Below, piece by piece: positions 9,801-17,925 of a DNA stretch of 64,000 nucleotides (the first letter of the stretch is position 1; each line of letters opens with the position of its first letter). The notes beneath the pieces are model-generated. The model was not told where the DNA came from. It saw only the letters and a list, made by a program, of their open reading frames with translations, and made no database searches. Location of the stretch: contig NZ_AZGA01000002.1 in NCBI RefSeq assembly GCF_001436375.1, positions 1 to 64,000 of the forward strand, read 5' to 3'. Both the position numbers and the translations under genes were made by a program. This DNA comes from Agrilactobacillus composti DSM 18527 = JCM 14202 (lineage in GTDB: Bacteria > Bacillota > Bacilli > Lactobacillales > Lactobacillaceae).

Positions 9801-10534
9801 GCCCGAGTTTTACCCAATTGATTCAGCGCCGCTTCAATCAGCCTTATCCTAACTTAGCAGCTACTAAGACCACCGCGTATCAATCTGTATCGGATATCAA
9901 GCGTCAATTTGATGACCCAGATCTGGATACTTTAGCACCCCTAAATTTGGAGAATGGTCCCCAAGCATCTTCAGTCGCGCAACTCAATGAACCAGAATTT
10001 TTAAAAGATACGTCCCATATTTCTGCAACCCAATTGGGGACTGCCACCCATCTAATTTTCCAAAAAGTTGATTTGACCCAGCCCTTAACTTTAGACAGCC
10101 TAAAAGACACGGTGCAACAACTCATAGCACAGGGGTTATTGACCCAGCCTCTAAGCCAACGCCTGGACTTGCCAGGAATTCTGAGCTTTTTCAATACTGA
10201 TCTGGGTGAAAAGATTTGCCAACATCCTCAAAATTTCTATCGCGAAGTGACTTTTTCGATGGTTTATCCAGCAAATCAATTATTTGATGAAATTGACGCA
10301 AATGATCCCGGAAATGTCTTGATTCATGGTATGATTGATGGGTATTATCGCAGTGATAATGAATTAATTTTGGTAGATTATAAAACTGATCATGCTGATA
10401 ACCAAACGATTACGACCCGTTATCAGGGCCAATTAAATTTATATGCTTTAGCATTGGCGAATATTTGTCAGCAAAAAGTGAGTCATAAATATCTTTATGC
10501 ACTCCATAGCCAAGAATTAATACCACTTAAGTAA
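6818..10534 (+). CDS. rexA: ATP-dependent helicase/nuclease subunit A (RexA/AddA)
   Basis: UvrD/Rep-type superfamily 1 helicase with a C-terminal nuclease, 1238 residues. Walker A is SASAGSGKT at residues 22-30. The DEYQD Walker B is in VLIDEYQDINPLQE near 405, the GDIKQSIYGFR motif follows, and the motif VI region is LRLLYVALTRAQQR near 870. The nuclease motif DYKTD (1187-1191) with Q.NLYA is complete, so both subunits carry an apparently active nuclease. The ribosome-binding site GAGGAG overlaps the end of rexB, indicating coupling. Confidence 0.95.
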   Translation: MVKFTDNQQKAIAHNGHNILVSASAGSGKTAVLVQRVIEEIQTIDVDQLLIVTFTRAAAQEMKERIQRAIQNRISALQVKPKLSATDKAQLHHDRRQLNRLNLANISTIHAFCEQVIHRFYYLINMDPEFSILEDSTQGTLFKQNVFADLREDYYNADDLTFFKLTENFSNDRDDQGLEDMIFNVYDYMRAFADPSAWLASLPEQYRNQHNILDNAAFKTTILPQLTSALNTLTTTCQQAQLQFAQLGLDKQAQLIEQVSTNIAAIQAALAARNYQDLRTHLQFFGKKITWPRYKKIEAEVEPDGRHLSQQIDVQVAEITELVGSYFILSEDQLRDINDQCQQLLTKFVEVMTSFSENYQELKRQRNLIDFSDLEHFAYDILNYQDDQGQQPAREFYQHKFSEVLIDEYQDINPLQESLLGLVAKTTPGNRFMVGDIKQSIYGFRMADPTLFAHKYATYGDDAKDSDERIVLAENFRSQQTITDFVNYIFAQLMDQQLGDISYDQNAYLRFGASYYPADQSPVEVLLTTSASEDTSKDLAKTDDGQQFDVSPAILTLAQRIAAMVKNQEKIYDNETGEQRPITYGDIAVLVSTRHANLDIIDTFKKAAIPVIVNDTQNYFQTTELRIMLALLELIDNPDQDIPLVAVLRSPIVGLDENELGFIRGNDSQKNQSFYECLQQVNAAQSIDLEVCTPDFLEKIDRFLTSLESYRDMARANQLADLIWSIYNTTGFLDYVSGMPSGPQRSANLQALYDRAKQYEANGFKGVFQFVRFIQQMQANDKDLGQPNVTEENLDAVQVMTIHKSKGLEFPVVFVFDLEHQFNTDASRQKFALNQQLGLGLDYLTDQRVLIPTVQKKLIQAVNHQMDLAEELRLLYVALTRAQQRLLLVADLRDATRSQNSPEAVMDRWADLASDSGLHLPLAAKLKAKSFLDFIGPALIRGQKEGVFADHYVGGLFDDLPHQVSAKFVKPTALAPSTPADTEIQTPPNQVIELSPSFTQLIQRRFNQPYPNLAATKTTAYQSVSDIKRQFDDPDLDTLAPLNLENGPQASSVAQLNEPEFLKDTSHISATQLGTATHLIFQKVDLTQPLTLDSLKDTVQQLIAQGLLTQPLSQRLDLPGILSFFNTDLGEKICQHPQNFYREVTFSMVYPANQLFDEIDANDPGNVLIHGMIDGYYRSDNELILVDYKTDHADNQTITTRYQGQLNLYALALANICQQKVSHKYLYALHSQELIPLK

Positions 10535-10545
10535 TTATTTTAGAA

Positions 10546-10582
10546 GTGTCCTCAATAATCGCTGCCAAATTATTCAGGACAC
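10546..10582 (+). other. Strong hairpin without T tract, between rexA and dinG
   Basis: GTGTCCT (10546-10552) pairs with AGGACAC (10576-10582), and AATAAT (10554-10559) with ATTATT (10569-10574). The two stems are separated by one C-C mismatch and enclose a 9-nt loop. The sequence after it is ATAAAG, so it is not a standard intrinsic terminator. It ends 24 bases before the dinG ATG, and could act in mRNA processing or attenuation. Confidence 0.55.
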
Positions 10583-10606
10583 ATAAAGAAATGGTGTCGA
10601 TATTAG

Positions 10607-13393
10607 ATGTCTGTTAAGAAACAAATCTATGCTGTTGTTGATTTGGAGACCACTGGTACCAAGCGCGGGATCGATCAAATCATTCAATTCGGCTGTGTTA
10701 TGATTCAAAAAAATAAAATCGTCAATACGATTTCTCAAAATATTAATCCCAAACAGGCTATTCCCAGGGCAATCACCGATCTAACTGGCATTGATGCTAG
10801 CCAGGTAAAAGATGCGCCGACTTTTGCGGAAATTGGCCCATCTTTGCGTAACATGTTAGAGGACACAATTTTTGTAGCCCACAATGTGAATTTTGACTTT
10901 CCATTTTTAAATGCAGCCTTTGAAAGCATTGGTTTGCCAGCGCTAAATATTGCCGCAATTGATACTGTGGAACTAGCCCAGATTTTTTTACCCACGGCAG
11001 TTAGCTATAAATTGCAAGATTTGGCTAATCTCTTGTCCATTCAGCATAAAAATCCCCATCATGCGGATAGCGATGCTTTTGTGACTGCCAAACTTTTTTT
11101 AGCATTAAAAAAAAGAATGGAAAACACCCCGCAACTGACCTTGGCGCATATTGCCCAGCTCAGTGATTTATTAACCCGCCAAACCGGCGATTTCATTCGG
11201 GACCTAGCTGATAAACAACCTAAAAAACCACTACCTAGTTATCTACACGTTAATCATGGTCTAGTTTTACGTAATCGTCGTGATTTGCAGGCACAGCCAC
11301 TACATCAGTTGACTAATTTTCCAAAGTCGCCGAGTGCTAAGAAAAAATTATTTACACCTTTATTAAATTATCGTTCTGGGCAGGCTAAGATGATGAATTT
11401 GATTTACGAACACCTTAACCAACCCAAAACGACCCCTTTATTAATTGAAGCTGAAACCGGTAGTGGTAAAACCCTAGGTTATATGTTGCCCAGTTATTTC
11501 ATGGCTACCCATGAACATAAGATCGTTATTTCAACAGCGACAACCGTCTTACAAAATCAATTAATTGATCAAACAATTCCCTTGGTGGAACAATTACTAG
11601 CTGCAAAAGTACCAGTTGCACTGGTGAAAAGCGAAAATCACTATCTTAATCTGGAGATTTTCTATCAATCATTGTTGATCCCATCTTCAAATCGGCCAAC
11701 CCGCTTGTTACAATTGCGACTGCTAGTCTGGCTAACCATGACGAAAACAGGGGATATTGCCGAATTACAATTGACCAATTATCACAATTACTATTTGCAA
11801 CGGATCACCCATCATAATGGTCGCAAGCACTTATTTGGCCCAGATGAATTTATGACATATATCGAAACACAGGCCCAACAAGCCAGCATCATTTTAACAA
11901 ATCACAGTTATTTATTAGCGCATGAAGCCAGTGATTTGTTTGGCAAGCAGGCAACCTTAATCGTGGATGAAGCAGACGAGTTTAGTCGCAATGTTAGTCG
12001 GACCCATAATCATACGAGCCATTTTCAAGAGCTTTTAGACTGCTTACATCAGCTTGCCCATCATCATGAGCCCTTGGCCGATGCGGCGGCTGCTATTTAT
12101 CCAGCTTATGCCCAATTAAATAAGGGGTATTCGCAAATCGACAACCTGCTTACTACAATTAAACGCGTTCAAAGTATTTTCTTTGAAAGTTACATCCAAG
12201 ATAATTTGCCTAAATCTAAACGGGCTCATCCTATTGATGAAATCATTGATTTAAGCGGGTTAGATATGCCGAAGTATGTTCTGCCTGAATTAAACCAAAT
12301 TTTAGCGTTAGGCCAAAGTATCAGTGTGAACTTGACCCAAGCTTTAAATCAACTCACCAACCTCGAACAGCAATTTAATCATCAAACCATTTCGCTGCTC
12401 AATCAAATTTTAAGCATGATGATTCAATTTCAAAATGCTATCGATGACTATCAACGATTCATGACCCAGATGCTAGCACAATCAGATAATACCGGCATAT
12501 TATTGCAAATGAAGCAATATGGTAATGTGGAAACATTAGATTTAGCTATCCATGTCTTAGATCCAGGTACAATTGCTCAAAATTTATTCCAGCGCTTTGG
12601 GCACGTTATCCTTACTGGGGCAACGTTGACCTTTAATCATAAATTTGATTACTTTTTAAGCCAAATGCACCTCAATAAAAATGAAGTCAATACCTATAAG
12701 CTAAATAGCCCCTTTGATTATGAAAATCAGGCCCGTTTAATCACCATCGCCGATGCACCAGATATTAAATCTGTCAGTGCCAGTTATTTTTCGGATTATA
12801 TTACAGGTGTTATCGATCAAATGGCGCAAGCTAGTACGGGGCAAATCCTGGTTTTATTCAATTCTTTGGATATGTTAAAGCAAACCTATTACACTTTAAA
12901 AGAAACCCTTACCGGCCATGAAAAAGAGATTCTGGCCCAGGGGATAACGGGTAGTAACGAAAAAATATTCAAGCGCTTTTCTTTAAGTGAACATGCGGTG
13001 TTATTGGGATCTAACAGTTTTTTGTCGGGGATAGATTTCCCAGGCGATCATCTCAAGGCTTTGATCTTAACGCGACTGCCATTTGAGTCGCCCGCACAAC
13101 CAGAAGTGAAGTTACGTTATAGTTGGTTACAACAACAAGGTATTGATCCCTTTAGCAAGGATTCATTACCTAAAACGGCTTTTAAGGTCAAGCAAGGATT
13201 TGGGCGTCTAATTCGACAAGAAACGGATAAGGGCGTCATGGTTGTTTTAGATAACCGCTTGACCAATACTTCTTACGGCCATGAAATTTTGCGTTCACTA
13301 CCTAAACAAGTCCATAGCGAAGTTTTAAATTTGCGTGATGCGATTCCATCGATTGAAAAATTCTTACGCGAATCTGGTACTTCTTTGGTATAA
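10607..13393 (+). CDS. dinG: DinG-family helicase with N-terminal DnaQ-like 3'-5' exonuclease
   Basis: Residues 1-170 form a DEDDh exonuclease (YAVVDLETTG with D12/E14, HNVNFDFPFL, HHADSDAF). The remainder is an XPD/DinG-type helicase: Walker A ETGSGKT at 283-289, DEAD at 454-457, and motif VI near FGRLIRQETDKG. This exonuclease-helicase architecture is typical of Firmicutes DinG, for which 3'-5' ssDNA exonuclease activity is known from Staphylococcus. The iron-sulphur cysteines of E. coli DinG are not apparent. The codon just before the ATG is an in-frame stop, so the start cannot lie upstream; the Shine-Dalgarno is weak (GGTG). Confidence 0.92.
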   Translation: MSVKKQIYAVVDLETTGTKRGIDQIIQFGCVMIQKNKIVNTISQNINPKQAIPRAITDLTGIDASQVKDAPTFAEIGPSLRNMLEDTIFVAHNVNFDFPFLNAAFESIGLPALNIAAIDTVELAQIFLPTAVSYKLQDLANLLSIQHKNPHHADSDAFVTAKLFLALKKRMENTPQLTLAHIAQLSDLLTRQTGDFIRDLADKQPKKPLPSYLHVNHGLVLRNRRDLQAQPLHQLTNFPKSPSAKKKLFTPLLNYRSGQAKMMNLIYEHLNQPKTTPLLIEAETGSGKTLGYMLPSYFMATHEHKIVISTATTVLQNQLIDQTIPLVEQLLAAKVPVALVKSENHYLNLEIFYQSLLIPSSNRPTRLLQLRLLVWLTMTKTGDIAELQLTNYHNYYLQRITHHNGRKHLFGPDEFMTYIETQAQQASIILTNHSYLLAHEASDLFGKQATLIVDEADEFSRNVSRTHNHTSHFQELLDCLHQLAHHHEPLADAAAAIYPAYAQLNKGYSQIDNLLTTIKRVQSIFFESYIQDNLPKSKRAHPIDEIIDLSGLDMPKYVLPELNQILALGQSISVNLTQALNQLTNLEQQFNHQTISLLNQILSMMIQFQNAIDDYQRFMTQMLAQSDNTGILLQMKQYGNVETLDLAIHVLDPGTIAQNLFQRFGHVILTGATLTFNHKFDYFLSQMHLNKNEVNTYKLNSPFDYENQARLITIADAPDIKSVSASYFSDYITGVIDQMAQASTGQILVLFNSLDMLKQTYYTLKETLTGHEKEILAQGITGSNEKIFKRFSLSEHAVLLGSNSFLSGIDFPGDHLKALILTRLPFESPAQPEVKLRYSWLQQQGIDPFSKDSLPKTAFKVKQGFGRLIRQETDKGVMVVLDNRLTNTSYGHEILRSLPKQVHSEVLNLRDAIPSIEKFLRESGTSLV

Positions 13394-13423
13394 TAAATTG
13401 TTGTTGTTTTAAAGGAGATTACC

Positions 13424-13903
13424 ATGAACGAAAAAACAAAGCGTTGGATTTACCTTGCTATTATTGTGGTGTTACTCAGTACGGTTTACATTATCTATCA
13501 TGTTGGTGTGTCACCTTATAAGAGTAGCCAAGCCGATGCTATTGCACTGGCTAAAAAGAACACAAATCTTAAAACACCAGAGACCTTTTATCTCTATAAT
13601 CGAAATGAACAAAACTGGACTGTTGGGGGTCTAGATAAAAGTAATCGTAAAATTTTTGTGATCATCAATCCTAAAACCAATCGAATCGTTGTTTTAAATC
13701 AAAATGCCGGCATTTCAAAAAAGACGGCGATTAACCGGGTTGTTGACCGCTATAATCCCAAACAAATTCATAATGTCGCTTTAGGTATTTATAAAAAGAA
13801 ACCGGTTTGGGAAGTGACGTACCAAAATAAAGACGATACCATAGGTTTTGAAACCTTTGATTTTAAAACAGGACGCGTTGTTCAAAGAACAACGAATGTC
13901 TAA
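13424..13903 (+). CDS. ypmB: YpmB/TseB-like membrane-anchored PepSY-type protein
   Basis: 159 residues: a short cytoplasmic N-terminus, one membrane helix at about 9-27 (WIYLAIIVVLLSTVYIIY), and an outside portion with two PepSY-like halves (ADAIALAKKN and KTAINRVVDRY helices followed by strands with W-x-V). Both the position between dinG and the aspB aminotransferase and the layout match Bacillus subtilis ypmB, renamed tseB for its role in cell-wall elongation with a class A/B PBP. AAAGGAG precedes the ATG by seven bases. Function is inferred by family. Confidence 0.8.
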   Translation: MNEKTKRWIYLAIIVVLLSTVYIIYHVGVSPYKSSQADAIALAKKNTNLKTPETFYLYNRNEQNWTVGGLDKSNRKIFVIINPKTNRIVVLNQNAGISKKTAINRVVDRYNPKQIHNVALGIYKKKPVWEVTYQNKDDTIGFETFDFKTGRVVQRTTNV

Positions 13904-13935
13904 ATATTGTAAGAGAATTTCTAGGAGGAATTAGT

Positions 13936-15126
13936 ATGCGTTTTTCAAAGAATGTTGCAAAAGTACAACCATCAGCAACGCTAGCTTTAAGTGCCAAGGC
14001 TAAAGAAAAAAAAGCCTTGGGCATGGATGTTATTGATCTATCTATTGGGCAACCGGATTTTGAAACACCAAAGAATATTGAAGAAGCTGCTATCAAAGCT
14101 ATTGAAGATGGCAAGGTCAGCGGCTATACTGCGGCGACAGGTTTGCCAGAACTTAAGACAGCAATCATCGATAAGGTTAAAGCTGACTATGGTGTCACAT
14201 ACAAACCCTCTGAAGTCATTGTTACGACGGGTGCTAAATTTGCACTTTATGCCACTTTCCAAGTACTACTCAATGAAGGTGATGAAGTTTTGATTCCCGT
14301 ACCAGCTTGGGTAAGTTACGTGGAACAAGTGCGTCTTTCTGGTGGGGTACCAGTTTCTGTTGATAGTTTAGATGGCGATTATAAAGTGACCGTCGATGAA
14401 TTAGAAGCTGCTAGAACACCAAAGACGAAGGCTGTTATTATCAATTCGCCGCAAAATCCCACGGGTACAACTTATAACCGTGAAGATTTGACGCAAATTG
14501 GTAACTGGGCTGTTAAAAACGATATTATGATTATTTCTGATGATATTTATAGCCACTTGATGTATAACGGTCACCAATTTGATGCCTTGATTAATATTTC
14601 TGAAGATATTCGCAAGCATACCGTTTTGATCCATGGTTTATCAAAATCATACGCCATGACCGGTTGGCGTATTGGCTATGCATTAGGGGATGAACGTATT
14701 ATTAAAGTCATGTCTATTTTAGCTGGACATGCCACTGGCAATCCTGCAACAGTTAGCCAATATGCGGCCATCGAAGCTTTAACGGGTCCACAGGAATCAG
14801 TTGAAACGATGCGTAAAGCCTTTGAAACCCGCTTAAATACAATCTATCCTTTGATTCAAGCAATTCCGGGGTTTGAAATCAAAGAAAAACCCGCAGGCGC
14901 CTTTTATTTATTTGTTAATATTAAAGATGCCGTCCAATCAACGGGCTTTACCACGACAGAAGATTTCTGTGAAGAATTGTTGGACCAAAAGTTCGTTGCA
15001 GTCATCCCAGGCAGATCTTTTGGCATGCCAGATTATATTCGCATCAGCTATGCCGCAAGCCTTGAAGACTTAAAAGAAAGTATTGACCGTATTCAAAGTT
15101 TTGTCTCTGGCAAAGCTAACGACTAA
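13936..15126 (+). CDS. aspB: Aspartate aminotransferase-type PLP enzyme (class I)
   Basis: 396-residue fold type I aminotransferase. The N-terminus NVAKVQPSATLALSAKAKE and DLSIGQPDFETP are typical of the AspB (subgroup Ib) branch. NSPQNPTGTTY holds the substrate-binding region, DDIYSHLMY the PLP-ring aspartate, and SKSYAMTGWRIGY the Schiff-base lysine, K237. The C-terminal PDYIRISYA supplies the carboxylate-binding arginine. AGGAGG lies upstream of the ATG. asnS follows after 36 bases, so aspartate made here feeds asparaginyl-tRNA synthesis, a conserved Firmicutes arrangement. Exact substrate range is uncertain. Confidence 0.9.
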   Translation: MRFSKNVAKVQPSATLALSAKAKEKKALGMDVIDLSIGQPDFETPKNIEEAAIKAIEDGKVSGYTAATGLPELKTAIIDKVKADYGVTYKPSEVIVTTGAKFALYATFQVLLNEGDEVLIPVPAWVSYVEQVRLSGGVPVSVDSLDGDYKVTVDELEAARTPKTKAVIINSPQNPTGTTYNREDLTQIGNWAVKNDIMIISDDIYSHLMYNGHQFDALINISEDIRKHTVLIHGLSKSYAMTGWRIGYALGDERIIKVMSILAGHATGNPATVSQYAAIEALTGPQESVETMRKAFETRLNTIYPLIQAIPGFEIKEKPAGAFYLFVNIKDAVQSTGFTTTEDFCEELLDQKFVAVIPGRSFGMPDYIRISYAASLEDLKESIDRIQSFVSGKAND

Positions 15127-15162
15127 TCAGTCTATTTTTTAAATAAGGAGTTTTTCAAACTA

Positions 15163-16461
15163 ATGGCTACACAAATCAATATTATTGATGCCAAAAACCA
15201 CGTTGATGAAACTGTGCGTATTGGCGTCTGGTTAACAGATAAACGCTCAAGTGGTAAAATTTCATTCTTGCAGTTGCGTGACGGTACCGCCTATTTCCAA
15301 GGTGTTGTGGTCAAGAGTAACGTCCCTGAAGAAATTTTTGAATTGGCCAAACACTTGAAACAAGAAAGTAGTTTTTGGGTAACAGGTGTCATTCATGAGG
15401 ATAGCCGGTCCCATTTTGGCTATGAAATTGAAGTCAGTGACTTAGAATTAGTTGGTGATAGTGAAGACTATCCGATTACCCCTAAAGAGCATGGCATCGA
15501 ATTTTTATTAGATCATCGTCATTTGTGGTTACGCTCTAAAAGACCCTATGGCATTATGCAAATCAGAAATGAACTTATCCATGCGACTTATCGCTTCTTT
15601 GATCAAGAAGGTTTCTTGAAGTTTGACCCACCCATTTTGACCGATAGTGCACCGGAAGGGACCACTGAATTATTTCATATTGACTACTTTGACAAGGATG
15701 CTTATTTATCCCAAAGTGGGCAGTTGTATGAAGAAGCCGGCGCAATGGCTTTTGATAAAGTTTATTCTTTTGGCCCAGTATTTCGCGCTGAAAAGTCCAA
15801 AACTAGACGACATCTAACTGAATTTTGGATGATCGAACCAGAAATGGCCTTCATGCATCAAGAACAAAGTCTTGAAATTCAAGAAAAATATATTGCTTAC
15901 TTGGTACAAGCCGTTTTAGACCATTGTCAATATGCCTTAAAATTAATTGATCGTGATCCTAAAATTTTGGAGAAATACACAAAGACACCATATCCGCGCA
16001 TTTCTTATGACGAAGCCATCGCAATGTTACAAAAAAATGGTTTTGACACGAAGTGGGGCGATGACTTTGGCTCCCCAGAAGAAACATTTATCTCTGACCA
16101 ATTTGAACAACCGGTGTTTGTATTGAACTATCCCAAGACAATTAAACCATTTTATATGAAATCCCATCCTACCCGTGATGACATCTACTTATGTGCTGAT
16201 TTATTAGCACCAGAAGGTTATGGTGAAATTATTGGTGGCTCTGAGCGGGAAACTGATTATGAAATTCTTAAAAGCAGCATTGTTAAAGCTGGTTTAGACC
16301 CCGATGAATATAGTTGGTATCTGGATTTGCGCAAGTATGGCAGTGTGCCCCATGCCGGCTTTGGCCTTGGCTTAGAAAGAGCAATTACTTGGATTTGTCA
16401 CTTAGATCACCTAAGAGAGGCAATCCCATTTCCAAGAATGTTGACCCGCATGCGGCCATAA
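15163..16461 (+). CDS. asnS: Asparaginyl-tRNA synthetase
   Basis: Class IIb synthetase charging tRNA-Asn, 432 residues. An N-terminal OB-fold anticodon-binding domain covers about residues 1-100 ([23 protein letters not shown]). The catalytic domain shows motif 2 ([25 protein letters not shown] region) and motif 3 ([12 protein letters not shown]). The lack of an inserted domain separates it from archaeal-type AspRS. AAGGAG stands 12 bases before the ATG, slightly long. No T-box leader is present in the 36-base gap from aspB. Confidence 0.95.
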   Translation: MATQINIIDAKNHVDETVRIGVWLTDKRSSGKISFLQLRDGTAYFQGVVVKSNVPEEIFELAKHLKQESSFWVTGVIHEDSRSHFGYEIEVSDLELVGDSEDYPITPKEHGIEFLLDHRHLWLRSKRPYGIMQIRNELIHATYRFFDQEGFLKFDPPILTDSAPEGTTELFHIDYFDKDAYLSQSGQLYEEAGAMAFDKVYSFGPVFRAEKSKTRRHLTEFWMIEPEMAFMHQEQSLEIQEKYIAYLVQAVLDHCQYALKLIDRDPKILEKYTKTPYPRISYDEAIAMLQKNGFDTKWGDDFGSPEETFISDQFEQPVFVLNYPKTIKPFYMKSHPTRDDIYLCADLLAPEGYGEIIGGSERETDYEILKSSIVKAGLDPDEYSWYLDLRKYGSVPHAGFGLGLERAITWICHLDHLREAIPFPRMLTRMRP

Positions 16462-16506
16462 CTTCAACTGTTTTTGACTTAATATATAGATTCTATTGAA
16501 TATATC

Positions 16507-16546
16507 GTTAAAAGGCTGTGGCAAATATTTGCTCCGGCCTTTTAAC
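16507..16546 (+). terminator. Composite hairpin between asnS and dnaD
   Basis: GTTAAAAGGC (16507-16516) pairs perfectly with GCCTTTTAAC (16537-16546), enclosing a second 12-base palindrome GCAAATATTTGC (16521-16532). The T run lies inside the stem rather than after it, so termination may be partial. It ends 22 bases before the dnaD start. Confidence 0.5.
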
Positions 16547-16568
16547 ATTATGAAGTGGTGGTGATTTT

Positions 16569-17195
16569 TTGGATAATTTTACAAAAGCCTTACTAGATTC
16601 AGGCAGTACGGCGATCCCTAATATTTTATTGCAAAATATTGGCAACTTAAAAATGACCAGCGACGAATTTCTGCTATTTGTCACACTATGGCATTATCAT
16701 GAAAAAGGCATTGGCTTCCCGGGTATCGAACAATTATCGACTGCCTTAGGGTTTAACCAACAAATAATTTTTCAAATTCTACACAGTTTGACCGAAAAAA
16801 AATTTATCACTATTAAAACTACCCATAATGCCCAGCAAGTCCAACAAGATACTTATGATCTAATGCCAATCTTTGATCGACTCGCTTTAGTATTACAACA
16901 AGCAACATCTTCAAACCAAGTCCGTGAGAAACAAGCCACTCGCAATAGTTTATTTAAACAAATCGAAGTGGAATTCAATCGCCCTTTGTCGCCGATTGAA
17001 ATTGAAACCATTGACGCGTGGTTAAACCAAGATCATTATAATCCGGACTTGATTCAATTAGCTCTGCGTGAAGCCGTATTAAACCAAGTTTATTCTTTAA
17101 AATATATTGATCGAATTTTACTGTCTTGGGAAAAGAAAAACATTACCACCAAAGAACAAGTCCAACGGGAAAAAGATTTAAGAAATCAATATTAA
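16569..17195 (+). CDS. dnaD: DnaD replication initiation/restart protein
   Basis: 208 residues. The N-terminal winged-helix DDBH1 domain (about 1-100) includes FLLFVTLWHYHEKGIGFPGIEQLSTALGF. The C-terminal DDBH2 domain (about 130-195) holds FNRPLSPIEIETIDAWL and the YIDRILLSWEKKNI stretch that corresponds to the YxxxIxxxW ssDNA-binding motif of DnaD. The start is TTG at 16569; GTGGTGG lies a suitable distance upstream. In Bacillus the protein helps load DnaB/DnaI helicase at oriC and stalled forks. nth follows after 13 bases, as in other Firmicutes. Confidence 0.9.
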   Translation: MDNFTKALLDSGSTAIPNILLQNIGNLKMTSDEFLLFVTLWHYHEKGIGFPGIEQLSTALGFNQQIIFQILHSLTEKKFITIKTTHNAQQVQQDTYDLMPIFDRLALVLQQATSSNQVREKQATRNSLFKQIEVEFNRPLSPIEIETIDAWLNQDHYNPDLIQLALREAVLNQVYSLKYIDRILLSWEKKNITTKEQVQREKDLRNQY

Positions 17196-17208
17196 AGGGG
17201 TTGTTTAT

Positions 17209-17862
17209 GTGCTGTCTAAAACCAAAACCTTATGGGCAATCCATCAAATGATGGCTGAATTTCCAGATGCTGTGGGTGCCTTGCACTCAAGATCGCCCTT
17301 TGAGTTGTTAATTGCGGTTATTTTAAGTGCCCAGGCCACCGATGTCTCAGTCAATAAAGTCACGCCAAAATTATTCGAACGTTTTCCAGACCCGGCATCA
17401 CTTGCTGCAGCAAGTATTGCTGAAATTGAAACCTATATTCACTCCATTGGTTTATATCATAATAAAGCCAAACATCTTAAAGCCTGTGCGCAAGCTTTGA
17501 TCGATCGTTTTGATGGCCAAGTCCCCAATAATCGAGCTGACTTGGTCACACTGCCTGGGGTAGGCCGCAAAACAGCCAATGTGGTCATGGGGGATGCTTT
17601 TGGGCAACCCGCGATTGCCGTTGATACCCACGTCCAACGGGTAGCTAAACGCTTGCGAATCGTGAAGCAATCGGCTTCGGTCTTAGAAGTCGAGCAGGCT
17701 TTAATGGATCGTATCCCCAAAGACGAATGGGTCAAGGCGCATCATACTATCATTTTCTTTGGCCGGTATCAATGCATGGCCCGCAATCCGAAATGCCCAA
17801 CTTGTCCTTTATTGACCATCTGTGCCGAGGGACAAAAACGAATGGGCGCTAAAAATGAATAA
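17209..17862 (+). CDS. nth: Endonuclease III (base-excision DNA glycosylase/AP lyase)
   Basis: 217 residues. The helix-hairpin-helix LPGVGRKTANVV contains the Schiff-base lysine K121, and VDTHVQRVAKRL holds the catalytic aspartate D139. Four cysteines C189-X6-C196-X2-C199-X5-C205 form the 4Fe-4S site. It removes oxidised pyrimidines. The start is GTG at 17209 with AAAGGGG eight bases before; the ATG two bases earlier is out of frame. It closes the plus-strand block before the convergent ponA. Confidence 0.96.
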   Translation: MLSKTKTLWAIHQMMAEFPDAVGALHSRSPFELLIAVILSAQATDVSVNKVTPKLFERFPDPASLAAASIAEIETYIHSIGLYHNKAKHLKACAQALIDRFDGQVPNNRADLVTLPGVGRKTANVVMGDAFGQPAIAVDTHVQRVAKRLRIVKQSASVLEVEQALMDRIPKDEWVKAHHTIIFFGRYQCMARNPKCPTCPLLTICAEGQKRMGAKNE

Positions 17863-17872
17863 TCACTTAACA

Positions 17873-17925
17873 CCTTAAATAAAAAATTCTAGCCGAAATT
17901 ATCAGCTAGAATTTTTTATTTAAGG
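17873..17925. terminator. Bidirectional terminator shared by nth and ponA
   Basis: Perfect 21-bp arms at 17873-17893 and 17905-17925 enclose an 11-nt loop; each strand has six T residues in its 3' arm. The right arm contains the ponA stop codon (17920-17922), so the ponA message ends inside its own terminator stem. Confidence 0.85.

Noticed and set aside
9904-10194. Minus-strand 96-codon open frame inside rexA
   Set aside because: It lies wholly within the conserved rexA gene, with no ribosome-binding site and no recognisable protein.
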